A stretch of 64,000 nucleotides of DNA from Crotophaga sulcirostris (GCA_013397455.1 VYZB01000015.1:855477-919476), one strand, 5' to 3'; counted from the first letter of the stretch, positions 1-12,949 are shown. Numbers and translations: made by a program. Notes: generated by a model from the letters alone, not told the origin.

Positions 1-3000
1 TCTAATTCTGGTGGATGAGGTGAAGTTTGAGTATTTAATCTTAAAACAAACAAGAGAGAAGACGGAAGGTCAGGAGCCTGGGCGAACAAGCAAAATCATT
101 AGTCTAAATCTCTCTCTTCAGTAAGATATTGAAAATGATGTTATAGATCCTTCTCACTTTTTTTTTTTTTTTAAATGAGTAAATTTCTGTACTGAAATAT
201 CGCAAACATTCCTCAGCCTAAAGATTTTGTTATTGAGAGAGTACGGTCTTGATGTAAGCAGTATTTCCATACTGATTTATTTCACTAGTTATTTTATTGG
301 AAATCTGTATGGTCACTTCTTAATCCATTCAGTAATCCTAGGGGTTCCATGCAGGACTCCTCAGGGTCCTGTTGCTTTGAAATTAGCTCTCTCAAAGCTT
401 AAGTATTTGTGATAAAAGAGGGACACTTTCTACTGTACCTACTTGTGTTCCAAATAACCTTAAACACTTTGGAGAATAACTCTTAGGAGATTGTGTTTTG
501 TTGGGGCTTGGATAAGGTCTGCAAAAAATGCACAGTCACCAGGTTCTTTTATGGTTAATGGAGAAAGAGGTGCCTTCTTAGAGATATTTTGAGTTGGAGC
601 CTAATTTTAGAAGCTTTCAATCACTCTTTGAAGGTAACTTTGCCTCCCCACTGAATAAAGAGGGATGCTGAGGAGACCAGTCTTGCAAGCTAAATCTAAC
701 TGTGGGGATACCTTCCTGAAACTTGTAAATCACATAGATTTTTTTTTTATGTTTTAGAGAATGCTTTTTCCCTTCTGTCTGTAATCTATCTACCAGATGA
801 TCATACCACATTTATTTTAGGACTGATGTGAATCAATGTGTTTTTAAGCTGTAAAGTTCTAAATATTGTTACTATTTGTATGATATTGAAAGAGCTAAAA
901 GTTGATTTCAACTGTCTTTTAGGATCTCTGTATTTGCATAAGATTAAGACCTATAGTAAAAATTGTCTAAACAATTTAACTTTAATCAATATTTTCATTC
1001 CAGAGCTACAAGGTAGGGCAAAAAACTTTGAAATAAGGTTTTGTTCTTTTTTTTCCCTATCTCAGTATTATGTGTGTCTGTATAGGGTGCAAGAGATACA
1101 ATTAATCTGAGGGTTTTTTTTGTTTGTTTGTGGGTTTTTTTAAGAAAATGCCACTCTGTGATTTAAAGCTTCAGAAGAAACTTGTACATAGAGAAATGTT
1201 TCTTATAGTTTTAAGCAGAAGGATTCAGCTGATGACAAAATTCAACCGATTAGATTTTGAAATAAATAATGCTTGTACCATTTAAGAAAAAAAAAATGTT
1301 TCAAAGTACTTCCTGATTTGGAAAAGCATCCTGAATATCTGCTTCAGAAAGCCAAAATTGTACTAAGCTATAGCACGTGTGAAAAATCTTGCTTTTGTGA
1401 TATTATTTGCATGTGTCTTTTAAAAAGCAAATTTTACTGTTTCTGAAGTGTGGATCTGCCAAGCTAGCTTAACGTCGAGGTGAATTCTTACAAAACTATT
1501 ATATCCCTCTTCCATTTCTTCTCTGTTTTTATTATCATTCCTAGAAATTTGAAAAATGCTTTGAGAAAATAGGAACACTTTTTACATTGCAGATGAAATA
1601 TTAACATTTGGAAAATGCCTGTATATGAGGCAAAAATAAAAGGAGAGGCTTAATGATCAAGAGTGTTATTGTTTTAGTCCGTGTTAAAAATGACGACGAT
1701 GGTGAGGGCTTAAGTGAGAACATAGTTTTAGATGTAAACTGAGGTGATAAGTCTGGAATAGTAAAAGCAGGTGAAAATACTTGTCAGGAAGAAACATATG
1801 TTGCCTCCTGAGTTACCCATGGTTTCACATGCTGCCAACAATTGCTACCTGTCATCTGTCACCTATTGCTGAAAAGTCCAAAAACACTGTACCCCCTTCT
1901 TCCATCTACATCTCTCTTACAGAAAATTGTTTTTCCAATTTAAACACAAAATTAAGAAAATTAGGTGCCTGAAATATAAATACTACATACTGGAATACAA
2001 TCAAATGAATTTTAAGCAAAAGGAGTTTGGTATTTACTAAAACTGGCAAAAAAAGTGAGACCAGCCTCTGAATTGCTTCTAATTTTATTGTAAGAGACAA
2101 ACTCTAGATATGAAAAACTGAAGCAGAAAAAACCCACATATGGTCTACTGAAAAGTTCTCATGGACTATTAGAAGGACTAGATTTTGCATCCAGTAAATT
2201 ATATTATTTCATCATATCCAGCTTATTCAGATTTCTTTTAGTGTTTGTGAATCTGTCAACAAAAATGCAGGCAACATGATGCAAACACTGAAACGTCTCT
2301 ATTAGAGATGGAAGAATAATAGAAAATTCATTGGGAAAATTGCTTATTTTCCTTTTCCAAACCTGATTCTTCCATCAGAAAGAAGTGTGAAGTCTAAGTT
2401 CCTTGGGTTACTTTTGCATTATCTGCCTGTATGTTCCTGGCATGGAATATTTTGTTCCATTATTTTCTTACTTTTCCAGCGTAAAATAGCAGAAGAGCCT
2501 CCATTAATATGGTCTTTTTATAAACATGAAGAATGTAAATATTATTTTTCATCTAGGTTTAAATCTTACTCATACAATTCAATGCCAATTCGATTAGCAT
2601 TTTTTTTGGTTCCACAGAAACAGCAGTTATATGCCCAGGCTTATTCCTACTGTGCATCAGTTATCTTCCATTTTTTTTGAAAAAGTTAAAATTATTTTAA
2701 CCTCAGTGAAGAAAAAATAATAATCAACTGTCTTCCATATTTTTATAATGATGGTTTAATCATAGTTTCTTTCATCATTAAAGTCTCATTTGGACACACC
2801 TGTGAAATATGTATTCCTAGATAAATATATCTTGTTTAATTATTGGAATGTAGTTGATCCACATGCTTATAGCATATTTAAACTCTGATTCATTATGCTT
2901 TTTTGTAGTGCAGGTAAACAAATACTATTAACTTCAGTATTTTCACAGCAGAGCAGGCATTTACTTTTGTTTTGCAAGTTTGGCTTTGCAATTGCTTGCA

Positions 3001-5249
3001 ACTGCTTGCAATATAAAGACTGGCAAATTGAGTAACAGTGGACCTGCTGGACATATGATCGCTGGCTAAAAAAGAATAATAACAGCAATAAGAGGAGCAA
3101 CAGAAATGTTATATATTGATGACTACTGCTTTTTTTTTCATTTCTATTGTGAAGTGTATATCAGCTTTGGGTATCAAAAATAAAATAACTAGATTCTCAG
3201 CCCAGCTGCTGTTCCCCATACTGAAGTGTTCAATCTGTTTTAAGAGCAAATCTCATCTTTATACTTTCCTTTACCCACCTTTGCAATGCCAAGTAACAGC
3301 CATGATGATGCATAGTAAGGGCATTCTAATAAAAAAATTCTTCATTAAATGGAAGATTTAAGCATGACCCAACTCAGGGAAGCAGACTAGGTAATTTCAA
3401 TGAGACAAGAAGAAAATAAAAAGAAAATCACTCTATCTTACTTATACATGCCATGGTGCACACCAGGATCCTAATCCAATGGCATTTTGTTAGGATATGC
3501 TGTGTTTCCCAAATGGATGGTCAGCTTAGTACCAGGGAAAAAGGAAACTTTAGTGGGTCTAGTGAACTGTCCACTGCTTATCGCTATCGAGAAGGACAAT
3601 TATAGCTGTGAAACACAGCAACTAAGTCCAAGGCTGAAAATAATAGGGATGCACTGTTCAGGCAGGTTTTGCAAGTGAGGTAGGTAATACAGAATAAGTG
3701 AAAACTTCTTGGGAGCAAGATTGCACAAAGCTTCCTCAGTCTTCTTTCTTATCTGTACCATCTCATTCTTACCTATTGCGTCACGCCAGAACAGCTATGC
3801 TTAGCAGATTACTTTTCATGCCAAAAGAAGTTATCTGCAAGCCTGGAAGAGTTCACAAAAAGTGCCCTCTAGTTTCCCTGCAAGGTAAAGAACACACTAA
3901 ACCCATACTTTTGACAAGTTGATGTTAAGTTTAGTGCTCCTGGCTTCCATCATATTATTGAATTTGACTTCATTTTTCTGTTCCAATAATTGTATTTTCA
4001 TAATGTACTTAAGTAAACCACAGTTGCTATTATCTATTTTGCTGCATCTATCCCACATACACCAGTATCAGCTGAAGTCAGCAGAACATTTTCTCCATTT
4101 TTTTTCACAGAGAGAAAACCTATTTTATTTATCTCTATGGATGCAGACTAAAAAGTCAAGAGAATAGAATGTTTCCTAATAGATCATAATTTATTAATTA
4201 AACGGATGCAGACACTGATACACATTGTTATTCTCTGTTTACCCTCTTCAATGGGATCTGTATATTTTTTATAAAAGAAAAATATGTAAATAACATAACT
4301 CACAGAATTCCAGCACAACCTTTATGAGATTACTTGCCCAGCTTGACAATTATATATACATGTGGAAAATACTACTATGATGCTTCTTTTTCAGAAATAG
4401 ACCTAAAAAATGAGGAGATAACAGAAATGAAAGGAAAAATGATAAGGAGACAGTGGTGATCATCAATGTACTGAATTAGGCCATTTAGAGCTAAACCTGG
4501 ATAGACTTACATGATTTCTGATAATTTCTTTTACTAATAATGAGTGAAACATTTTCCAAGCTTGGACTGCAGTCTTTCAGGTCTATTCTGTTTTGTCTCT
4601 TCTTGTAATACATATACTTTCCTTTCTCTAAGAGTAATATCTTGTTATTGTCTCATTTTCTTTGTGAGTGCGTATTTTTCACATTTCTTCAAGATCTTGT
4701 TAATTTTGTTTTTTTTTTCATTTGAACTATTATGCATAGAACTCCACTTTTTCCTTTGAAAATCCAACATAAAAAAACAATCTAGAAATAAAATGTATGC
4801 TTTAACTGCTTACTGATCCAAGTGGCTACAAAGGCAGTCTTTTTCCTCTGATTTCCACCTTGTATTTTCACAGGGAAGTAATATTCACAGGGAAGACTAA
4901 GACATCTGCAAAACCATTTTATGTATTAAAGTTGATGCTTCAGCATATAAATACCTTGCTCATTTAGTTATGAATTACATCTTCAAGTCTGAATCACTAT
5001 TATAAAAGTCTATACCTGTACAATTCTGAATTCATATCCATTTTGGTTTTTCTATTCTGTTCCACAAATATCTTTCATTACTACTGAATTCAGACATGGT
5101 CATTTAAGGCATGATGTTCATGAAGAAGCAAGTCCAAAAAATTATATATCTAATTCCAAGATGGTTGCCATTTAATTAAGTAATTAGATTCCAACCCTGT
5201 AGCCATTTTTACTTTGATTTTTTTTGTAGCTTCATCCCCTAGATACCAA
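1..5249. other. Unique AT-rich sequence, no gene recognised
   Basis: No transposon or RNA gene is recognisable here. Open frames are short and mostly low-complexity. One minus-strand frame at 617-811 (64 codons) has a fairly protein-like composition, but a stop lies directly upstream of its first Met and no clear splice acceptor precedes it, so I do not call it. Poly-T runs and a small repeat of TTGCTTGCAA-type words near 2980-3010 are the only structure seen. Intergenic or intronic origin is an inference. Confidence 0.5.
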
Positions 5250-5507
5250 GAAATGGACTCAAGCTTCGTCAGGGAAAGTTTAGGCTTGATATTAGGAAAA
5301 CGTTCTTCATTGAAAGGGTAATTAGCCATTGGATTGTGCTGCCCAGGGAGGTGATGGAGTCACCAATCCTGGAGGTGTTTAAGAGGAGATTGGATGAGGC
5401 ACTCAGTGCCATGGTTTAGATGATAAGTTGGAGTTAGTGTTGGGTTATAGGTTGGACTCGATGATGTCAGAGGTAATTTCCAACCTTGTGATACTGTAAT
5501 ACTGTGA
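5250..5507 (+). mobile_element. CR1 LINE, 3'-terminal fragment
   Basis: This is the 3' end of a CR1 non-LTR retrotransposon, the dominant LINE of birds. The order of landmarks matches the family: a degenerate ORF2 C-terminus (frame through 'grasp of two-line' words such as CTGCCCAGGGAGGTGATGG), the motif GGTTGGACTCGATGATGTC, TTCCAACCTTG, and a tail of ATACTGTG-like repeats at about 5489-5507. It is 5'-truncated, as most CR1 copies are, and broken by stops, so it is not active. The tail type (ATACTGTG rather than ATTCTATG) groups it with the copies at 13 kb and 56.6 kb and separates it from those at 24.5, 32.7 and 63 kb. Confidence 0.9.
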
Positions 5508-7531
5508 AATGCTCAGACTTGTCATAGCTAGAAAGCGTCCAAGATCTAACTCAAATTGGTATGTCTATTTTGTTTATCTACAGCTTTGATTTTGCTAGGA
5601 ACAAAATGGTGTAAACATTATGAACTGAATGTTTTATCAGGACAACATACATCTATGCCACCTCAAGACGTTACTAATAAATGACTTGGCATTGAGAATA
5701 TACTGCCTTCTATGTGTTCGAAATAGTGATTTTGGGGTTGACTGCTCAAAGGTGAGGTGAAAATATGGTCCAAAATGGGCCATTTGCACTTACAGAAATG
5801 TTTCAATGGTCCAATACATTTGCTAAACTCTTCGTGAAATTATGGCGCATTATAACTGGGAGATCGTTGGACCTTCCAAATGCAATGTTGTTGCATTGTG
5901 ATACAGCTGAGTTTGATTCCTGTTGCATAGATTTGCATCTGAGTGGGTGTGGAGGTTAATAAGCTAGGTCTACAGTATCTTCTAATGTAGTGCATTGCAT
6001 TACTTTGTGGAGACAATAGCTTAGTGACACTACACTACTGTAGTACGCTGGTGAGTCCCTAAGTGATTTTCAGTTGGCCTAATTATTTCTGGTGTGATGC
6101 TGGGTTTTGGTCAGTACTTTCAAGGTGAATTTCTAAGAAGGCATGTGCAGTGTAACCTGAATGTTTTCTTAGTTGTTCTTTCATATAGCATATGTCAGAC
6201 AACATAAGTGCATTAAGTGCAATATAAGTGCACACAAAAGTGTTTCAGAATGGGAGTGATGTTTTTTCAGAATCTAGACTAATAACTTATTAATATATGT
6301 ATTGTTTTATCAATCACCTTTAGAAATGCTTTATTGATCTCATTTTTATCAGGGATGGTGCCCAGCTGATGCTTTGTAAATAACAGGAAAATTTTCATTG
6401 GAATCAATTCATTATTTGTATTTCTGTTGTTCCCTGTTTAGTCCTCTCTTGAAAGCCATATAATTTAGATATTCTCTTCCTCACATTTTGCCAGGTCTCT
6501 TAGACTAGTAAATTCCAGTGTCATAACACAAAGCTGACCTTACTTGAATCAAATTGACCCTCTCCCACCCTGCATTGTTACTATGACAACTGTAACCAGT
6601 GATTTGGGCTTAAGGGCAATTTTTTTCCACCCTTTCCTCTTCTATCATTAGCTTGACAGTCTATGGTGGATTGTCTAGTCTGGGTTATAGACTTACAGAT
6701 TTAATACAACCCAACACAACTGAACAATAAATGTTAGTGGCAAAATGTCTAGCCAACACCTAAAAAAATCTGCAGTGCTGAAAACTGAGCAAAACCAAGG
6801 TTTTAGTTTTGGAGCTACACTTAGTCTTTTCATCTGGAACAAATTTCCCGTTTTTAAAAGAAGACATGAAAAATTTCTTTGGTTTCACTTGTTTATTTTG
6901 GGAAGGATAAGCCACGTCCCAAACTTTTCACCTTTCTAGGAAAGTGTGTCAAAAATATGGCTGAATTGTTAGCTCATATGACTGAATTGTTAGATCTTCC
7001 TTGTACCACTGTGGTACTGTGCAGATTCACTAATCTGTTCCTCACCTCTTTTGTCAGTAAGTGACTGCAGTAAAGTGTTTAGAGCTCCCTCCACCCACTC
7101 CTCATGACTACCCTGCAGCACTAAAAAGAAGATCCTGGCAAGAGGGTCTGCAGCTTTGGCAGGCTACCAGTGCCTGGAGAAGCAAATCGTTTTGAGGACC
7201 AGCCTAGTGGAACATGAATAAAGGAAGTGCATCACTCTATCTGCTTACCCTGCATTTCATACAGCCCTTAAGTCCAGCTCTTCAGCCCTCCTTATCTCCT
7301 TTATAAATAGGATAAGTATTCCAAATAGGCTCAGGCTCTCAAATAGGCTCTTTCTTACCCCTTGGGAATTAACTACTTTCTTTGACCCCAAGCCTTGCTG
7401 CCAGGTCACCACCAAAGTACTCCCCTCCTGCTCCCCCCATCCTTTTCAGCAGGGCTTGCTGCCAGGTCATCACTTAAGCACTCAGAGATTCCCAAGTGAT
7501 ATCTACAATCATTTTCTTAACTTGGTCTTAC
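5508..7531. other. Unique sequence with short local duplications
   Basis: No gene or transposon is recognised. Between about 7320 and 7480 there are two small duplications. The words CAAATAGGCTCAGGCTCT and CAAATAGGCTC are adjacent at about 7322-7350. The word CTTGCTGCCAGGTCAYCAC occurs twice, near 7393 and 7453, about 60 bases apart. The stretch 7070-7480 is more GC-rich than its surroundings and may be a degraded repeat that I cannot name. Confidence 0.4.
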
Positions 7532-7737
7532 CCTTTTTCTTCTTCTAAATTGACACTTCTCGATCCTTTTTTGAAAACCCTGGCTACCCTACAGTTTGTC
7601 TTTTGTCCACTGAGAGCATATCCTGTCTGCTTGTTAATATTCTTCACATCAGTAAAATAATTTAAGATAGAGCATACCTGGCATAAACTGCACAAAATAA
7701 AGCCATAGTGTACAGCCTGTGCTTTGCCATTGAATAT
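7532..7737 (-). other. Exon-like segment, unidentified (unconfirmed)
   Basis: On the minus strand an open frame of 68 codons lies between a strong-looking acceptor (pyrimidine tract TTTCTCCTTTCAG just above 7737) and a strong donor (AAAGG/GTAAGA at 7532). Entry is in phase 0 and exit leaves two bases. The translation begins IFNGKAQAVHYGF and ends with a basic/acidic stretch SRSVNLEEEK. I recognise no domain. About 450 bases upstream on the same strand, next to the assembly gap, another protein-like frame (KTKNYENLMQVCVNERKR, about 8183-8299) could be a preceding exon, but its donors are weak. Chance occurrence is a serious alternative, and no homology search was possible. Confidence 0.25.
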
Positions 7738-8299
7738 CTGAAAGGAGAAAGCAGCTGTCAGTTTCTTAGCATACATAGTTAGTATCTGTTTTGATCTAAC
7801 TTAACCTGTTGAAAAAAGAAATATAACTGCTTAATCCATGGAAATAAGATTCTAGAACTAGAACAAGTCACATCATCATCATTTGAATCATGTAAAAAAG
7901 CTGATGTCCTCCTGGACTTCCATCTACCCAGTACAGAAACTGTACTTGATCTGATTGAAGATGCTGCTACAAGGATCTTTACAATGCAAACCTGCAAAAT
8001 TGTAATTTGAAAGTTCTGCTCAGGAGATTTGAGTCCTCATCTTACTCTACACCACAGTCCTGATTTATTAGGGTATTTTTAGCAAATATTCACTTCATGG
8101 TTTCTGTATACACCAGCCTATCATTTTACCAATAATGGAGGTGTTTCATGAGAAATAAGGACACACTTTCTGTTATGCAAATTTACACAGATATCTTTGC
8201 ATTCATTTGGCAAGAAAGCTGGTTAGTGAGCCTTTTCCTTTCATTGACACAGACCTGCATCAGATTTTCATAGTTTTTGGTCTTTGTAAGATCACTTTT

Positions 8300-8347
8300 N
8301 NNNNNNNNNNNNNNNNNNNNNNNNNNNNNNNNNNNNNNNNNNNNNNN
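8300..8347. other. Assembly gap (48 N)
   Basis: A run of 48 N. The flanks are ordinary AT-rich sequence, and a (TA)n tract follows about 100 bases downstream. The gap interrupts the minus-strand open frame at 8183-8404, so that frame cannot be read through. Confidence 0.99.
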
Positions 8348-8450
8348 AGATATAATTAAGCAATACACTGTAATATGAATTAGCAATATATCCAGAGATG
8401 CCAATGTAAATTTTCAATATTGACTCAGAGTTCTGTTGTAATATCCAGAC

Positions 8451-8473
8451 TATATATATGTATATATATATAC
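8451..8473. repeat. (TA)n microsatellite
   Basis: Alternating TA with one TG interruption, about 23 bases. A simple sequence repeat with no gene context visible. Confidence 0.85.
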
Positions 8474-9720
8474 TGAAGTGGATAGTTATTCAAAACTTCT
8501 TCAGCTTTCCTGAAAAGACATTAAGGAGACATGACAATCCCTAGTGAATTTTTACATTAAGGAACCACTGAATTTTTGTAGAAAAAGAGGTGGAACAGTG
8601 AATTAATTAGCAACCCAGTATTTAATTCAAATATGTGGAAATGCCAGAATGATTGAAGAATATATGATGAAGACTGAAGAGTTCAGCTAACACATGAAAA
8701 CCAGATATTTGTATTTGAAACCTGGGGTAATTTCCTCCATTTTTTTTTACATTATTCCTGGAAGGATTAATTTTGTGAGAAACAAGTTATCTGAGCTTCT
8801 AACCAGGTGAGTAATTACCAGCTGCTGGCTGGATTAGCCTACAATAAGTGGATGGGTTCTGGGCAGCACATTTATTGACTAGAAGGTCTTTAGGAACTAA
8901 AGGTGATGGTGTGTGACTGCAGAGTTGGGAAGGAGGGCTGCAAATGATGCCATTGTCTCAAGTATTGGGAAGAGCCTAGTGGGGTAAAGGATGAAGGAGA
9001 CAGAGAAGAAGCTGCAGAGGCTGGGTAAAATGCACACTGGTCTTATGGGATTTTGTATGAAGTGCACACAATTTCCTAAGTAAAGTGTACATGAATCGCA
9101 AACACATTGCACTTGCATATTTAACCTGTTAAACTGAGGAAAACCAGTTTGCTATTTCATGAAAATTTTGCAGATTACTTTTAATGCTTTGAAGTGATAC
9201 CTTCTCACCACAGATGGGGTTATTTTGGGGAAAAAATACACCATAGTAAACCCCTACAAAATCAGATAACAGTTCACCTTTTCCTTTTGCCTTCTTTATG
9301 CAGTGGCTTATTGATTCTTCTGAGCCAAGTTTTTTTCTTTCTCTCTCTGTACATCGATCATCTTCTCCCACTTTCTCTCCTTCATATACATTAGTATCTT
9401 TTTTAATTAGAAAGTTTGTGTTTAACCAGAGATAATTTTTCCAATGAAAACTTTCAAAAGATATAAAGCTTCTTCATGAAAAGTTATGTATTCATGGGAC
9501 AGCAGTTATATTTTTCAGTAGAAAAATATTTTGTCAAGAATTTTTTTATTTTCCTTAAGCAAATTGGAGGGATACGATGTTCCACTTGAAGGTTCAGGGT
9601 TTCACAGTTATTTATTACTGTGACAGAGCTCGTTCAAGAGGAAAGACGTTAAAGAATTTCGGCTATACAGGTTAATTCAGAGAAGCATTTGACAGAGCAG
9701 ACTGTTGTGTGCGTTTAGTT
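8474..9720. other. Unique AT-rich sequence, nothing recognised
   Basis: Short open frames on both strands at 8897-9394 overlap one another and show no motif, splice context or repeat similarity I recognise. Confidence 0.45.
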
Positions 9721-10030
9721 TCAGCTCTGCCTATATGTCTGGGCCCTGAGGGCTCCCACGGCCCTCACTATCTCTGATGTCCTCCCTGGGGCCTCCTCCC
9801 ACTCCACCCATGTCCCAGGACCCCACTTCAGCCCCCTGGAGCCACCAGCCTCTGCCCCAGTGACACCACAGCAGGGCTGGTCTCCACCTCCCCACAACCT
9901 TGTCCTGACCAGCCATGGGCCCCACTGAGCCAGGCCCACCCATGAACTCATGGCCCGGCTTCTGCCTGTTCCTGTCCCCACTGCCCTGCTCAGTCATCCC
10001 TGGGCTGTGTCTGTCCCCACTTCCTCTCCT
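9721..10030. other. GC-rich, C-biased island of unknown origin
   Basis: About 310 bases stand out sharply from AT-rich flanks. The plus strand is rich in C and poor in G and A, with many CCC, CCAC and CCTG words and very few CpG dinucleotides. It is therefore not a CpG island. Two overlapping minus-strand frames (86 and 88 codons, 9721-9997) stay open, which is expected in GC-rich DNA low in stop codons. Possible sources are a degraded GC-rich transposon segment (for example from the GC-rich 5' part of a CR1 or an endogenous retrovirus), a retrocopy fragment, or a minisatellite remnant. I cannot decide between them. Confidence 0.5.
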
Positions 10031-12685
10031 CAGGACTGATCCTGACCACTACTTGCAGAATACACACCTAAATAGATATTCAGCTCAATATTAGAGTTTG
10101 TAGCAGGTCTGCATTTCCTACGAGCATTTGCCGTTACATGAAATGCTGTTTTTTACATCACGTGGATATTTTTTTCTCTTGAAAGATTGGAACACGCGTA
10201 ACTTGAAATTTGATCAGATTGTGTAAAAGGAAATATATTAAACTGAGTGCATTGTAATAGCTTTTAGAACTAAAATGCAGTATATATTTGAATGGGAAAA
10301 TTCATGTCTTCTATTCAGATTATTATATAATTATAGATTTTGATTGTCAAGGTGCACTGAGAAAATAGACTTCAACTTGTGTATTTGAACTGAATTTTAC
10401 AATGATGTCTAAAATATCCATGAAGGGACATAAATTTCAGGTCTGAAGAGCTGACTGTTACAGTTTTGGGAAATAGTAACTCTGTAATCAGACTTCCCTT
10501 GGTCAAATAGCAAGACCAACTTTATTTCAGACTTATAAAACAAGATGAGTGATAGACTTAGGCTTTATTTCGTTACGACTTAAATTCTTCATGTAGATGA
10601 GGAAGGAAATCACTTGAATAAAATGGAATCAGCAGGAATGCATGAAGTACAATACTCCCTTGCTATTTAATACCTACTACCAAAAAGAAAATCTTACTAA
10701 AACACTCTGAACATAGTACTTTCAAAGTAAAGTTTACAGTGTAAAATGATGTAGAAGTTGTCTGGTAAAAATCATTCCAAATTTATACAACTGATATCTT
10801 TACTGAATTTAAACTCTGGCAAATACAAGTTTGAGAAAAACTGTTAACATTCATGTTTATGTGTATGGAGGGTAGGCAAAAATCGTTTGTGCACTTGTCA
10901 CCATGGTGACGTGAGTGGCTATGGAGTTTGGGAATGTCAGTCTGGACTGAACTGCAACATTTCTGGTATACATTTTAATAAGCATGAAAATAACAAGAAA
11001 ATAGGACAGAAAAGTTACTCTGTGTCAACTGAACTCGTTGTGTGAAGATAAAGTACTACTAGGGAGCTGAGTATTCAAAAATTATGTCCTATTCTTTTTT
11101 TGGCAGTACAATAGCAGTACAATAGAGAAGACCTAGAACAAAAGCAATGTACAGTCAACATTGCAAAATCTGTACTGAAGAGAGGAAAATGTATGTAAAG
11201 GGAACCAGTGTAAGAATCAAAGTGTAAGAATCTAAAAACCAGTCAAAACATCATTTAGGGATTAATGTTCAGAAAAAATCTCCAGCTAAGTATGTCCTAG
11301 ATATTGCGGATAGTTAGGGATTCATACAAAAAATTCATGCTTACTTTTGTGAGTTCTGTTCCTGCTTGTGACCTAAACACTGCTTTAATATTGGAAAACA
11401 TCATTCTAGTGCTTAAACATGTGAGCTGCCTAAGGACATTTGATTCTCAGGCATTAGACCTCATTCTCAGTACCAACCTAAAAGCTTGAGCAGCTTAAGC
11501 CATGGATAAGTACTCAGTGTACTGGAGTCTTTGCTAGGAAGAGGTTTTCCAGGCTTCCACCTCTTCCTGATGTTGATGATGGTTGCCTACCTCTGATGAC
11601 TCAGCAAATGTTCTAATTGTCAGAGCACATACTATCCTTTATGCTAAGGTGGACATGGTGGTATACAAACCCATGTCTCCAGAAGAGAAATAACAAGAAG
11701 CATGACTCTTAGCCCTGTAGATAAGTGAACCTGGTGGGAAGATAGGTGGGAAGCTGTAATGCAGACTAAAAAGGATGGCTTCTTGTGACCTTAAAAACAT
11801 TCCAGTGAGACCACTACCTCTTCAAGAAACTGAACTAATTAAAGTAAATTAAGTTTGTTCTGGTAAACAGTGGATGTTATTTAATTTAAGTAAGCTCCTT
11901 CTGTGAGAGATTCCAGGAGACAGGATCCCATTCTGTTTATCCTTTCAAATAATGTATTTAGAAATAATGTAATAAAATTGCAGGAGAAAACCAGTAAACT
12001 AACCTGGAATAGTAGAAAATATTTGCATGGAACAGGACTTCGTAAAACAAAGGTGTTTTAGTTTAGACAATCTGCTTCAAATGTATATAATATGTACTAT
12101 TACAGGAATTTATTGAGTTGCATTGGGCAATTTTCATTAACTTTTATAAGGTTAGATATTCAACACTGTAGAAAACCATTTTATCATTCGGAAACCAAAA
12201 GGTTTAGGAACAAGGTTTTCTTATGCTAGGGTCAAAGTATAGTTCAATTTGAATATCTGGCAATACTGGCATTAGATTGAATAAGAAGAGAATACAGTCC
12301 TTAAGGAAGTGGCAGTGAGTGAGAATTGCTCTTGTTCACACATCTGGTGAAGATATGCATATATCCAGTGCTCTGAGCTAACGGCATAGGGACATTTTGT
12401 CAATATTGCTACAGTAATTGTTGAAGTGAAATGACAGATTTTCTGCTTGGGGCTCCCACGAGAAACTGATGTGTAATGATTATTGAAACTTAATTCCTTT
12501 CCTGCTCTTAGCTGAGGGGAACGTGGAGTTCAAAGCCGGAAGGGAATCTGCAGTCTATCTGAGAGCAGGAGATTTGTGTGTAACTTTCAGAATGTGACTT
12601 GAATCTGTTTGCATCCTGGAGGATGGTGCTAATTGTCTTTGTTACAGTCCAGTACTTTCGTCAGTGATTTATGAGTTCTTTATAC
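10031..12685. other. Unique AT-rich sequence, nothing recognised
   Basis: No transposon, RNA gene or convincing exon is seen. The single plus-strand frame at 11304-11489 has no supporting splice or motif evidence. Confidence 0.45.
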
Positions 12686-12735
12686 GTTGTTGTAACAGAT
12701 AAATATGAACAAATGTAGAGGTTAGCGTCAGGAAA
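12686..12735 (+). repeat. Diverged direct repeat, copy 1
   Basis: About 50 bases containing CAGATAAATATGAACAAATG are matched by 13680-13729 in the same orientation. About 86% of positions agree by eye, with an offset of 994 bases. Weaker similarity continues upstream (GTCTTT...CAG words). The repeats bracket a segment that contains a CR1 tail. They could be an old tandem duplication, two copies of an unnamed short interspersed repeat, or remnants of element termini. Confidence 0.6.
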
Positions 12736-12949
12736 GATGATCTCAGGACTGAATCCTATAGAGGCAGGGGTAGTGAAGTTCTGAGACATGAACAGAGCAA
12801 GTTACTCACCAGAAGACATGACTGAGAAGAAAATCAACAGTATGGTAAGTAAAAGAGTATTGATTAGAGATGGAAAAGAGAGAAAGAACGTAATGGTTGG
12901 ACAGACAGGAAACTCTGCTAAAGAAAAGTTTGGAGCAGGTGATCTGTTG

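Noticed and set aside
9721..9997. Two overlapping minus-strand ORFs of 86 and 88 codons
   Set aside because: Both are open because the region is GC-rich; their Trp/Gly/Arg-rich translations look like non-coding GC-rich sequence.
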